Assembly: GCA_002077065.1 (NCBI GenBank)
Contig: NAJO01000035.1
Coordinates: forward strand, 310,001 to 374,000
Length of the DNA stretch: 64,000 nucleotides
DNA from: Cryoendolithus antarcticus
Lineage: Eukaryota; Ascomycota; Dothideomycetes; Cladosporiales; Cladosporiaceae
Reading direction: 5' to 3'
The position numbers and the translations under genes are program-made. Shown here piece after piece: positions 22,912-32,638 of this stretch. Each line of letters starts with the position of its first letter. Positions within the stretch are counted from its first letter, which is position 1. The notes beneath the pieces are model-generated. The model had not been told where the DNA came from. It was given only the letters and a program-made list of their open reading frames with translations, and searched no databases.

Positions 22912-23244
22912 ACTGGATCGTTGATGCAGAAGGTCACGACTGAAAGCGAGGTTCTTGCCGTGGTGGAAGCAGTAGGTGCCAAGTGCTGGTCACCTCCTGC
23001 TCTCTCTGCGGCAGGGTACGTCTGCAGTGAATGTCACAGTGCAGCATACAATGGCGTTGGAGACATAAACACCACTCAACGAAAGGTCCCAAGACAACCT
23101 TGCTTGGGTGCCTGCTTGCTAGTGAGCAAACATCGACTGCAGTCTTCAAAATACAAATCAACTCATCTCCAGCCCTCTACAACCCCTTCTTTCCCCCCGT
23201 CAACTGCTCTCCATCCCGTCTTCCCTCCATCAGAATACCACACC
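22912..23244 (+). other. Intergenic between DUS2 and a hypothetical gene
   Basis: 333 bp holding the DUS2 3' UTR and a C/T-rich stretch (about 23160-23240) that looks like a fungal 5' leader for the next gene. Confidence 0.4.
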
Positions 23245-24043
23245 ATGCCCAGAGCCCCTGCCCCAACATACCAACACCCTCACACCACTTCCCACCCCAT
23301 CAATTCAATCCCGACTTACATCGACCGCACAACCCACGGTCCGCATGGCCTCTACATACCCGGCGCCATCTTCGCCTCACCAGAAACGGAGCGCTATCAC
23401 CGCACCACCAATTCAGCCCAATGCGGATGTTGGAGTGTCCCTGCGCAGTCCAAGCGAGGTTATGATGGACTCAAGCAGCTACCCATGCAGCCCAGAGAGC
23501 GAGGCGAGATCGTGGAGTGGGTCGGGCAGACGGGGGGAGGAAGGGGAGGACGAGGGAATGGAGATGAGAGGGCTCGCTGGTGAGGATGGCGAGGATGATG
23601 ATGAGGTGGAGGATGATGAGGTGGAAGCGATAGTGGAAAGTGAAGGAGGGGTAGAGCTGGGAAAGCCGACTCGACGGGACATATACATGTCCGAGCCAGC
23701 GCTGGCGTGCTGTCCACACCCACGCCACCGCTTGATGGGCCCACGGAGAAGCCTCTTAGGTATTCGCCCCCCTCAACAATCAGCTCAGCTATCGAAAACT
23801 ATGCCGTTGCCCATGAGACCGCAGACACTAGATCAAGCCACCACACCGTCCGCTATGCCTCGAGCCAGTCATCGCCGTAGACGTCAGTACGCTAGCCTGG
23901 CAGATCGCCCACAGGTAGATCCCACTGCGCCAGACTTCCAGGTTCCCGGAAGAGCGTACATGTCGGACGACTGGAGACAGGACCAAGAGAGGCATGCGCT
24001 GAGAGTAGAAGAGGCGAAAGCAAGGAAGTGGAGCAAGTCGTAG
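23245..24043 (+). CDS. Hypothetical low-complexity protein, gene model unresolved
   Basis: Two plus-strand frames overlap here and both look partly coding. Frame one starts at ATG 23245 after a C/T-rich leader (MPRAPAPTYQHPHTTSH) and contains THGPHGLYIPGAIFASPETERYHR, then ends at 23583. Frame two, from 23345 to 24043 (232 aa), contains DSSSYPCSPESEARSW, a strongly acidic run encoded by GAT/GAG repeats (23590-23640), TRRDIYMSEPALACC and a charged end, MSDDWRQDQERHALRVEEAKARKW. A plausible gene would use the first frame at the start and the second at the end, joined by an intron I could not place with good splice sites. No known domain, signal peptide or membrane segment is visible. Confidence 0.4.
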
Positions 24044-24117
24044 ATACCCGACTCCATCATGTCGCATCATATCATCGCAATCCTCCCACCCATGCTCAAA
24101 ATCCCCCCTGCATTACT

Positions 24118-24753
24118 TCATTGCCTAAAGTCCACGACGCCCCTTAACATCCACACCTCCCCATTGCCAGCCTTCCCCACAATCCCCTCAACTTCCACCT
24201 TCCCAGGCATGATCCTCCGCCCGCCATCCTTCCCGTGACTCTCCCACCACACCTCCCCGCCCCCAAGCGTCTTGACCTTCTTGCCCTCCTCCCAAGGTCG
24301 CTCGCATACAACGTGCGCTTCCGTAAAGCGCTTCAAGTTCTCTGCCGCACGCTCGGAGCCTCCAGATCCACTGTAAGCATTTGCGCCAAGTTTATCGTAA
24401 TCGGCAGGCGACTCCCATGGTTTCCGCGGCAGGGAGGAGAGGACTGTGTTCAGTGGTGCTAGGAGGGTCGTGTTTTCTGAAGTGGACTCGAGGCGGGAGA
24501 GTACGGATGCGACATCTCGCGTGAAGCCGGCAAAGATATTGATCCGCTTTTGAGATGGCAAGACATCGGATAGTATGGATGATGACGCTGATTGGGGTCC
24601 TGGTGCGCTGTCTGCGAGGGCTTCAAGAGGTTGTTGGTTGGGCTGGGCCATGGTGGGGGGCGTGGGGTCGGAGAGAACGAGGAGCTGGGCGGAGGCGCGG
24701 AGAATGAGCGAGAGGGGGAGGAGAGTGCGGTGTAGGCGCATGGCTGGGATCAC
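24118..24753 (-). CDS. FAS1 (fasciclin) domain protein, secretory
   Basis: Single exon, 211 aa. It starts at 24753 or at the internal ATG 24741; both give a signal peptide (LHRTLLPLSLILRASAQ). After a polar spacer the FAS1 fold runs from about residue 62: DVLPSQKRINIFAGFTRDVASVLSRLES, the H1-like block TTLLAPLNTVLSSLPRKPW, EAHVVCERPW, and a final strand GNGEVWMLRGVVDF. Similar single-FAS1 proteins occur across filamentous ascomycetes and fission yeast, where they sit in the secretory pathway or vacuole; their function is poorly known. There is no GPI signal at the C-terminus. It shares a 196-bp divergent promoter with FAN1. Confidence 0.8.
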   Translation of the reverse strand: MIPAMRLHRTLLPLSLILRASAQLLVLSDPTPPTMAQPNQQPLEALADSAPGPQSASSSILSDVLPSQKRINIFAGFTRDVASVLSRLESTSENTTLLAPLNTVLSSLPRKPWESPADYDKLGANAYSGSGGSERAAENLKRFTEAHVVCERPWEEGKKVKTLGGGEVWWESHGKDGGRRIMPGKVEVEGIVGKAGNGEVWMLRGVVDFRQ

Positions 24754-24949
24754 GATGAATGAGAGAGAGACGTATCTGCTTCGAGTCGTCGAACAAATAC
24801 ATTCATCTGCGTGGAAGGTGAATGCCTACAACATCGAGCAGGTGCGATCGTCCGGTGATGTCATGAGCACGTGTCAGCGCGTTCAACCGCGTTGCACTTT
24901 GGCCTCCTCCGAGCTGTAGACGCGAGGGTGGCGACGAGGTGGCCAGCCG
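24754..24949. promoter_or_regulatory. Short bidirectional promoter, FAS1 protein / FAN1
   Basis: Only 196 bp separate the two divergent start codons. A CACGTG hexamer lies at 24868-24873, between them. Co-regulation is inference from spacing alone. Confidence 0.45.
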
Positions 24950-27655
24950 ATGGCATTGCAAGCCAGCAGTCCGTCGAAGCACAATGCGATGCTCGGGTCG
25001 AGCAAGAAGATCCCGCATCCGAGATCGACCAAGTACGATGAAGCGGAGGAAGACTTCGCGACACCTTCGCCCAAGCGGCAGAAGAGAGGACTCTCGGACT
25101 TTGTAAAGAAGACAGCATCGCCACAGAAGGGAAGGAGAGAAGCTGTGCCGGACTCGGACGATGATGGCGAGGAGATAGTGTATGATGGTGAAGCATCCAA
25201 AGCTCGACAGACGGATATCGAGACAGCTCTTCCGCCGATACAGACGGATCAGGAAGCCATCGAGGCATATGAAGCTTCTCGCGCTGCTGGAGAACTCGAT
25301 ATAGATGGACGGCTTGATCAAAGGAAGTGGGAGCGCGGCAAAAGCTCGATATATGTCGATGCGTTCAATTTAGCGCTCGAGACGGTACTGGACGAGGAGA
25401 GCCACCTCTTCGACGAAGGGGAGCACGATGTCTTCACCAAGTGGCGAGGCTTGAGCTATGAAGCGCAGTACTTGTATGTTCGACTGTTCCTGCGAAAGAC
25501 GTCGAGCTGGCATCGTGTGAGTCGACTTGGGTACCACAGCGATATTGCGGATCTACCACAGGCGGTACTGGATTTGCAGGTCACGCATGAGCTGCCAAGT
25601 ACGTCGTCACAGGTACAGGATAATCCTGGTGAGTTGGAGGCGCCTGAGGATGCATCCTTGGGGGACCGATATTGCTTTGCGGATCGGTCGGAGGATTGCA
25701 TCAAGGACCTTGAAGAGGCGAGCTCACTTTTGTTGCTGGACGAACTGAAGGCGATCGCGAAAGATGCGAAGGTGCAGGGCAAGAACAAGAAAGAGCTCTT
25801 GCGCGCGTTGCGAAGAGCGAGTGGCAAGCAGACTGGTCTCGGTTTTGCCAGTCTAAGGCGGTCAGACACGGACGACAGCACAGTGTCAGTAGGCTCGGAA
25901 GCTGACGACGAAGCGCGAGAAGAGAGAATAAGCAGACGGGAGAACCGAGACAAGCACTTCGTTGATAAGATCATGGCGGAGACGGGGCCATGCATCAGAC
26001 TGTCTCTCCCAACGCTGAAGCTATTCGAACGAGTACATCTGGTATTCTACCGCAGCACCGAGTGGACCGAGAAATCGCTCACCACCATCATACTTGCGCG
26101 CATTGCTCGCTGGAACTTCCCTTCCTACATCGTGAGTCGCAGTGCGAACATCTTCCCATCTCGCGCTCTGCTGCTCGAGTTCGAAGCTTCTGTTCGGACG
26201 CAGTTCAGAGTCGACAACATCCTTGAATTCAGCGGCACTCCCACTACCGACACACTGCAGACCGTGCTCGAGATCTTTGAGCAGGTGTATCCGCGTTGGA
26301 AGGTCCTATTGGCTGAAGAGCAGCACAAAGAGGACAGCATCTACTCTACTGGCGAGGGCGCATACTTGCGTCGGCTATCACCTGCATGGGTATACACTCG
26401 TATCATCCATAAAGGTGCATACGTGCTCGGGAAGTTCAAGCACCACGCTCGCGAGCATGAAGTCTTGGTCGAGCTTCTCAATCAGAAGCTGTTTCATGCT
26501 GCGAGGCGTGGTGACTGGTACCAGCGCAAGGCTCTGCTGGAAGAGCACTATATGCACCTACACCTGCCCTCGCCTCCAGACTGCAAAGACATCGAGGCAA
26601 AGAAGAAGCACTGGAAGCGCATAGCCCTTCGAACCTGCGAGATCGGCCTGGAAGACCAGCTCACCCATTTGATTCACCATCATGACTTGCAGAAGCGGAC
26701 TGTCAAGCTCGAGAAGTCGCTCAAGGTGCCGAAGAGGGCCCAGCATGACTTTGGGCACGTGCGCTTGACGAAGCCGCTGGAGAGGACGTTCACTGGTGTT
26801 CAGATCGTGCGACCACCTTCCCTCTCCCGCCAGAACAGCGGTCAGAACGCCACACCCAATGCGAAGCCCATGCCAAACCGCAGCACCAAGACAATCTGGA
26901 TCGACCCAGCTTTCGAGCACTCGCCCCCGAAACTCGAAAAGGTCGAAGATGAGCTCACAGACGACACGAAACCCCCCTTGCTCAAACGAAAGTCTTCCGC
27001 TCCCTCATTGATCGGCGAATGCTCCGTCGAACTCATGTGCCTCTCCCACTACCGCGCCCTGGGCTACAAAGGCTACCACTCCGAAGGCCGCCTGCTCCGC
27101 ACCCTATTCGCGCACCTCTTCCACGATATCCTATACCTCTACATCCCCAACGTCTTCCAAACCGCCTACCAGACCTGTCCCTTGGATCTTCATACAGATG
27201 CCTTCTATCCGAGTCGGATAAGCGAGATCAATGCGCGGCTGAATGAGCTGAGCAATGGCGACGCTGGGACGATATTGGAGAGATGCTACGCCGAGCACGG
27301 CGAGAAGAAGACCTGCATCGTCGGCCTAGACTGGACATACGAGCCCTCTGACCTCGCTGAAATCTGCCAGTCCTTTCCTCCCGCCGCTCTCGCCACTGTG
27401 ATGAAAGTCATGGCGCAAGAGTACGCGCAGCGCGGCGGCGGCGTGCCGGATCTATTTCTTTGGAAACCTCGCAAATCCAAGCATGAAGATGGCGATGGGG
27501 AGGGCTATGAGGGCGAGGTCATGTTCGCGGAAGTCAAGAGTGAGAATGACAGGCTTAGTGATACGCAGAGGATGTGGATTGATGTGCTGAGTGGGGCGGG
27601 GGTGAGGGTGGAGTTGTGTCATGCTGTTGCTGGGGAGGTGAGGATGCAGGGGTAA
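24950..27655 (+). CDS. FAN1: Fanconi-associated nuclease 1 homologue (structure-specific nuclease)
   Basis: Single exon, 901 aa. FAN1 is a 5'-3' exonuclease and flap endonuclease acting in interstrand-crosslink repair. The N-terminus (about 1-110) is disordered and rich in Lys, Ser and Pro. The conserved body includes YVRLFLRKTSSWHRVSRLGY (wing-helix/SAP region), a TPR-like helical middle with the FEQVYPRWK and RRGDWYQRKALLEEHYMHLHLPSP blocks, and the C-terminal VRR-NUC domain. The PD-(D/E)XK active site is visible as GGGVPDLFLW (Asp) followed by FAEVKSENDRLSDTQRMW (Glu and Lys). The ubiquitin-binding UBZ finger of animal FAN1 is missing, as usual in fungi. Convergent with SEC20, 94 bp apart. 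Confidence 0.93.
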   Translation: MALQASSPSKHNAMLGSSKKIPHPRSTKYDEAEEDFATPSPKRQKRGLSDFVKKTASPQKGRREAVPDSDDDGEEIVYDGEASKARQTDIETALPPIQTDQEAIEAYEASRAAGELDIDGRLDQRKWERGKSSIYVDAFNLALETVLDEESHLFDEGEHDVFTKWRGLSYEAQYLYVRLFLRKTSSWHRVSRLGYHSDIADLPQAVLDLQVTHELPSTSSQVQDNPGELEAPEDASLGDRYCFADRSEDCIKDLEEASSLLLLDELKAIAKDAKVQGKNKKELLRALRRASGKQTGLGFASLRRSDTDDSTVSVGSEADDEAREERISRRENRDKHFVDKIMAETGPCIRLSLPTLKLFERVHLVFYRSTEWTEKSLTTIILARIARWNFPSYIVSRSANIFPSRALLLEFEASVRTQFRVDNILEFSGTPTTDTLQTVLEIFEQVYPRWKVLLAEEQHKEDSIYSTGEGAYLRRLSPAWVYTRIIHKGAYVLGKFKHHAREHEVLVELLNQKLFHAARRGDWYQRKALLEEHYMHLHLPSPPDCKDIEAKKKHWKRIALRTCEIGLEDQLTHLIHHHDLQKRTVKLEKSLKVPKRAQHDFGHVRLTKPLERTFTGVQIVRPPSLSRQNSGQNATPNAKPMPNRSTKTIWIDPAFEHSPPKLEKVEDELTDDTKPPLLKRKSSAPSLIGECSVELMCLSHYRALGYKGYHSEGRLLRTLFAHLFHDILYLYIPNVFQTAYQTCPLDLHTDAFYPSRISEINARLNELSNGDAGTILERCYAEHGEKKTCIVGLDWTYEPSDLAEICQSFPPAALATVMKVMAQEYAQRGGGVPDLFLWKPRKSKHEDGDGEGYEGEVMFAEVKSENDRLSDTQRMWIDVLSGAGVRVELCHAVAGEVRMQG

Positions 27656-27749
27656 ATTGATGTATAGTCTTCCTGCAGACTGGTTGGAGAGGCTCATATC
27701 GATCGCATCAAGTCCTGAGTTGGATATTATGCAGTCTAGATGAGATGCA

Positions 27750-29111
27750 CTATAGCTCATCTCTAGCCTTCCCTTGTGTCCCAGCATCCTGCTGCAAAGT
27801 CTCATCAACGAACCCCTTCTTCCTCGGATTCGGCTTCTCATCCTCCCTCCGTTCCCTCAACACCGTCCCATCGCCTCGCTTCACCTCGGCCTCCTCGCCA
27901 GCAGCCATCTTCCCAATGTTCTCAAGGACCTGTCCACTCAACTCACCACTCTTATCCCTCTTCGCGCCGCCTCCACCCGCACCAGCCGGAACGCCGACGC
28001 TTTTGAGCTTATCAGCCATGCCTGGGATGAATTGACGGACGCCTTCCGTGGCGCTGGGTTGGATGATCAAGGGGCGGCGCGTAGTCGTGCTTTGATACGC
28101 CAGTGATGAAGAGGGCTGGTACGGTGTGGTCGTGATAATCCCCGTCACAGTACAGAACAGCAGCAGCGGCTTCAACACCACCCAATTCAGCAAGAACACC
28201 CCCACCCGCCAAAAGAACAGTGGGAGCTTAAAGAACGGGCCGTACAGAATCCGTCGGAAGAACAGCCACCCGACTGTCACGCACAGCAAGTAAAAAGCCG
28301 TTTCGAGATACCACGTATCGCTCTTCTGGCTCCTGACCAGCGTGCCTAGCAGCTCGCGACTCTTGCCCAACACGGACCCGAGATCGGTATATTTATCCCC
28401 CAATTCCGCTAAAGCAGCGGTACTCTGCTCGAGTGTCTCAGTCGCGAAATGACTCCTCCCCACCTCAGTCTCGAGCAGCGCGTGCGTGCGTCGTAGACTA
28501 GTCGTGAGATCCGAGCTCGTAGTAACCAGCAAATCCTCCCCACTCGGTACCTGCTGTCCGCTCCTCCCAGCTTTGCCTTTACTCCGCTGCGCAAACAAGC
28601 TTTCCCGCGGCGTTGACGCACCACTCGAGTCTCGTGCAGCTGGCTCCTGTCGTAGGGAAGCGAATAAAAGCTCGCGTTCTTGGACTTTGGCGGCTTCGGC
28701 GTTCTTCTTCGCTACGATTTGTGCGCGCCTGAACCCCGCTCTCGCACTCTTTAAATCCTCCCCTAGCTTCAATACCCCCGCCTGAAGCCTCTCGACGTCC
28801 CCTGCTTTACTCCCCCGTCTCACGCTCCCGCTTCTCGTCCGTCCAGCAAGACCACTAAACCCCGCGCTGCTGGTGCCGTGACTGTCTGTGAGGTCTTCTA
28901 GTTCTAGCCGCAGTAGCTCGAGATCTTCATCTAATTGGGCGAGGGAGTCGTGGATGTCTTGTGCGAGTTCTAGGCGCACGGAATTGGGATTCTCGGAGAG
29001 GGATTCGGAGCCGGGTTGGAAGGAGAGGGTTTGCAGACGTGTAATTAGGGAGGTAGTTTGGGTGAGCGTCGAGGTGAGGGATTGGAGGTGGGATTGGAGC
29101 GTCGAAGCCAT
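27750..29111 (-). CDS. SEC20: SNARE Sec20 (Golgi-to-ER retrograde transport)
   Basis: Single exon, 453 aa. Sec20 is a tail-region t-SNARE of the ER that, with Ufe1 and Use1 and tethered by Dsl1, receives COPI vesicles. The N-terminus (about 1-75) is a coiled-coil region with regular Leu spacing (LDEDLELLRLELEDL). A Ser/Arg-rich linker follows. The Sec20 SNARE segment (about 200-265) contains DLTTSLRRTHALLETEVGRS and DLGSVLGKSRELLGTLVRSQKSD. A membrane anchor comes next (WYLETAFYLLCVTVGWLFFRR) with a second hydrophobic stretch just after (LPLFFWRVGVFLLNWVVLKP). The ~130-residue lumenal tail ends in basic and acidic patches rather than the yeast HDEL signal. Confidence 0.88.
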   Translation of the reverse strand: MASTLQSHLQSLTSTLTQTTSLITRLQTLSFQPGSESLSENPNSVRLELAQDIHDSLAQLDEDLELLRLELEDLTDSHGTSSAGFSGLAGRTRSGSVRRGSKAGDVERLQAGVLKLGEDLKSARAGFRRAQIVAKKNAEAAKVQERELLFASLRQEPAARDSSGASTPRESLFAQRSKGKAGRSGQQVPSGEDLLVTTSSDLTTSLRRTHALLETEVGRSHFATETLEQSTAALAELGDKYTDLGSVLGKSRELLGTLVRSQKSDTWYLETAFYLLCVTVGWLFFRRILYGPFFKLPLFFWRVGVFLLNWVVLKPLLLFCTVTGIITTTPYQPSSSLAYQSTTTRRPLIIQPSATEGVRQFIPGMADKLKSVGVPAGAGGGGAKRDKSGELSGQVLENIGKMAAGEEAEVKRGDGTVLRERREDEKPNPRKKGFVDETLQQDAGTQGKARDEL

Positions 29112-29216
29112 GGGTAGGCGAGGCTTGAAGAGCAGATCGCGGGGAGGAGAGTCTGGCTCTCCGGCGTTCTGTGTGAATGTCGGGGAGGAAGCGACGTCAG
29201 AGTGGCTTTAGAATAA

Positions 29217-29252
29217 ACGCCACGTGGCGTGATGGAAACAACAGAGCACGTG
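29217..29252. promoter_or_regulatory. 14-bp perfect palindrome with E-box plus second CACGTG
   Basis: ACGCCACGTGGCGT (29217-29230) is a perfect palindrome centred on CACGTG, and a second CACGTG is at 29247-29252. Both lie 106-141 bp upstream of the SEC20 ATG (29111, minus strand). The form suits a bHLH dimer of the Cbf1/USF type; the binding factor is inferred. Confidence 0.4.
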
Positions 29253-29400
29253 ATGAAGGACGGCGAGCTGGCGTACAGAGAACACAATTCATGTTCCAAG
29301 GTGACGGATCTCATCTACCGTACAAGTGTTACTCTTCATCACTCGTTGCACAATTCCCTTCCCAAGTCTAACCCGAACCCTCTCATTCGCTCAATCCTGA

Positions 29401-31760
29401 TCAAGCCCTCATCAAATTCACAAACCCAACAAACCGCTCCACATCCAGTCCCTCCTTGCCCTCAGCTCTCGCAGCAGCAACCTCAACTTCCACTCTATTG
29501 ACGCCCTGCGCAAGACTCCCCTCATACACATGTCTCCTCAATCCGCCGATGCCCTGCCCCACCTCGCCACTCTCAACGACAGTATCTCGTTGCGTAAGCC
29601 GCGTACCGTTCACAGTGACGAAGCACTTGTAAGGCGTTCCGCTGCTCAGTCGGCGAGAGATCGTAGGCGAGATCTGCAGGAAGTAGTGCGTGTGCGGGAG
29701 CGTGAGTGTGCGGCTCTGCGTGGCGAGGGTAGGGTGGGGTGAGATCTCGAGGTGGAAGGGCGAGGGGAGCTTGAGGTGAGGGTGAGTTTTAAGTGTTATG
29801 AGAGGGATTAGAGCATTCTCCAGAGGGTAAGTTCGTACTGGAGTGGGTGGCAGGAGTGTCGGAGCTGTGTAGTGATAGCTGGTTGGCAGCTGCGTAGGGT
29901 GAGGACTGCTGCTGTTTGGTCGGAAGGAGGGTGGTGGCATTGTGCCATTCGTCAGACTCGGGAGCACAGCATTGAGGGCTGGCGATTGCGAGGGACGCGT
30001 CTCAAGCTTGACCGGCTCTGGAGAGCGATGGCTGCCGGCCGTGTATGATCGACTTGGATCTAGTGTCGGTACCTGCGAGTTCGAGTGGCTGGTCCCGTTT
30101 GCACCGTACTGTGGGCGTTGCTGTGTCGCGAAGCCATTTGCGCCAGCCGAAACCATCTGTCGCTGGCGAGCGAGTGCTTCGCTATCGACCAAGACTGCAC
30201 CTGGCGCAGGTGACGGCTTATTGCCAGACAGGCTAAGTGTTACCTTCGGCTTTGGTCCACCGAGCTTCAGCTTCGGTTGCGATGGCTCTTCGACTTTCGA
30301 CCGGATATCTTCGAGTAGCTCGTTGAAGTGCTCCTCGAAGTCGTTCGCAAGCAGATACATCTCGCTTCCGTCCTCATTGTAGTCCCTCGCGTTCTTCCAG
30401 ATGAACGCCATCTCTTCACCAAATTTATCCCAAGACTTGAAATCGGTGATGCCAGTCGGGTCATTGCGACCATGCTGGCCTCGGATCCTCTTAGCCACGC
30501 CCTTGAGAGATACTGGATACTTGATGAACTTGTAGTAATCTTCCAGCTTGCGAGAGGGTAGCATTGCGAATGGTGTATAGATCTCCAGTCCTCTGCCGTT
30601 GATATCAGTATAGCATTGTATGCGCAGCGTACCGATAGACTTACTCATCGTCGGTATAGGTCAATAGCTCATCTATAATCATCTGCTGCGCCTGCTGAAA
30701 CGTCTTGCCTGCGAAGTCCAACCCACTCTGGTTCTCCTCAACTTCAGCAGACGCAGAAGCGACAGGCTTGCTCTCTTCCACAGCTGGCGTTGCAGAAGCC
30801 TTGCCTCTCTTTGCCGGCGTCTCACTCCTGGTCCCATTGGTCTGCGCTCCACCCTCCGCATCCTTGCCCGGCAACGGCGTAGGAAAGCTCACATATCCTT
30901 CTACCTCTCGATAAGCCGGATTATGTATCTTCATGTAATTGAACACCAGCTTGCGGATCTTCTCGGCATCTAAGAAGGCGCGACTAGCCTGCTCGTTGTA
31001 GTCTTTGGCATTCTGGACCATGCGCTTGAAGTCTGATTCAATCTCGGTGACTGTGCCGTAGGCATTCGAGGCGAGTTTGCGCTCGATGGTGTCGATTGCT
31101 ATGGGGAGGCGGGTGAAGGTGTAGTAGTCTGGTAAGTCTTTGCGGGAAGGGAGGGTGAGGAAGAGGGTGGAGATTGGGTGACCGGTGCTGGAGGATGTTG
31201 TTAATCTTTGTCCTATACGGTCATGCGTTCGGGATCATGGTACGTACGTCTTATCATTCGACCGCTTGATCTGGTTGACTAGCTGTTGTCCAATCTGCTG
31301 GACTGCGTTGCCGTCGCTAGATGGTGCAGGAGACGTTGTGGTATGCTTGGAGTTCTGCAGAGAGCCATGTTAGATGCTTTGCTCTGATGCAGTTTACTTT
31401 GCACGTGGGATCCGGTCGTGGCAGCGGTGCTGAGAGTAAGGTTCGGTGATCGGTTGAGACTGGAGGGACGGAGATGTCGTCAAGGTCATTCCCGCATGGG
31501 TGCTTCGACACTTGCTCTTCCTCATCAACCTCTACCTCGACCACCACCGACCAACTCTCTCAACACCGCCATCTTCGCCTGTGCATCTCCGTGACCTTGC
31601 AGCATGTTGCAGATGCGCATGTGCGCTGCTGATGCTGCACACTAGGGCTGTCGACGAAGTGTGAAGAGGACAGGGAGGGTGGACTCACGACGAGCCGGAT
31701 CCTCTTGGTCGCGCCGTCACCCGGCGTCGCGTTCGATGCTTTGCGCTTTCTGGACTCCAT
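29401..31760 (-). CDS. RSC4: RSC complex subunit Rsc4, tandem bromodomains
   Basis: Four exons: 31760-31689, 31354-31248, 31187-30645 and 30592-29401, giving 637 aa with matching phases. Donors are GTGAGT, GTACGT and GTAAGT. The first intron is long (334 bp). The start MESRKRKASNATPGDG is basic. Bromodomain 1 (about 60-155) has FLTLPSRKDLPDYYTFTRLP and the acetyl-lysine Asn in NAKDYNEQASR. After a Ser/Ala-rich linker, bromodomain 2 (about 240-335) has FAMLPSRKLEDYYKFIKYPVS and NARDYNEDGSEMY. The C-terminal region, after a disordered Pro-rich stretch, forms a beta-rich domain as in yeast Rsc4 (HFLQISPTISRRLS-type end). RSC is a SWI/SNF-class ATP-dependent nucleosome remodeller; Rsc4 reads acetylated histone H3. 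The tandem-bromodomain order and length fit Rsc4 better than single-bromodomain proteins. Confidence 0.88.
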
Positions 31761-32638
31761 CTTCACCACTCGGTCGCTCCGGATCGTTGACGAGTGATTG
31801 AAGCAGCCTGGAACAGAGCTTGAAGAGCGATCGTATATAGTGTACACGCGACAACGACAATAGCGTACACTGCGACTATTGTGCCTTGCTGCGCGTCCTG
31901 GAAGCCGATTTGGACAAGAGGAAGCGGCGTTGGTCCGAGCTTCGAGACTGGACTTCAGCTACACTGGCAAATGCTGCTAAGACACGAGGATGAAGGATAG
32001 GTAGTCACCGTTGCTCGCAACAAACAAACATCTCAACTACACGTGGCTCGTAAGGTATCAAAGTCAGTCACTAACTCAACAAGCTGCATTACATGCTCCT
32101 CACGTGCGTGGTTCAGCAAGCTGCCAGGACAGATCACGTGACGTACATCTGGGTTCAATCCAGGTATTTGTCTCTACTCTCTCCCGTCTTCGGGCCCTTC
32201 AACTTCCATGCAGCTCTCTCCTCATCTGTCAGCTTCAGCCTCGCTGCTCCTTCGCCCTAGAGAGCGGTTGCACTTCGCTGCCATTCGCATTTCCTCCAAT
32301 CTCAACGTTCTTTCATCGCAACTCGCGTAGCCAGTGTCCTGGCGTCTAAGAGTCGAAGTCGTCAGAACACGACCCGAATGATGTTCGCGCTCGACTCTTG
32401 GTCGCTTTAGCTTCGAGCAGCGGTGCGTGAGTCGCTCAGCGGAGGTGTGATATTAATCTCAAGCGCGGGACCTGGAATCAATGTCTAATCATGCTCGCTT
32501 CCAACAGGCCATGTGCCACGTAGATGCTAGGGTTGGCGCTTGAGAGACCGTTCGCAGTCTCAGGCGCTTGACCATCCAGTCGAAGTGATCTCTAGGGGTC
32601 GAGTGTCGTGATAGATGCGCACCCAGTGCACCGTCCCC
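31761..32638. other. Intergenic, RSC4 promoter side, 0.88 kb
   Basis: Lies between the RSC4 start and the PTC7 stop. Contains a cluster of three CACGTG motifs (separate entry). A B-box-like GGTTCAATCC near 32151 was checked for a tRNA and failed. No gene was supported. Confidence 0.45.
32040..32141. promoter_or_regulatory. Cluster of three CACGTG E-boxes upstream of RSC4
   Basis: CACGTG occurs at 32040-32045, 32101-32106 and 32135-32140, the last within the palindrome TCACGTGA. They lie 280-380 bp upstream of the RSC4 ATG at 31760. Function is inferred from clustering only. Confidence 0.4.

Noticed and set aside
32100..32165. tRNA-like A-box (TGGTTCAG) and B-box (GGTTCAATCC)
   Set aside because: The flanks do not form a seven-base acceptor stem and no anticodon arm can be drawn.
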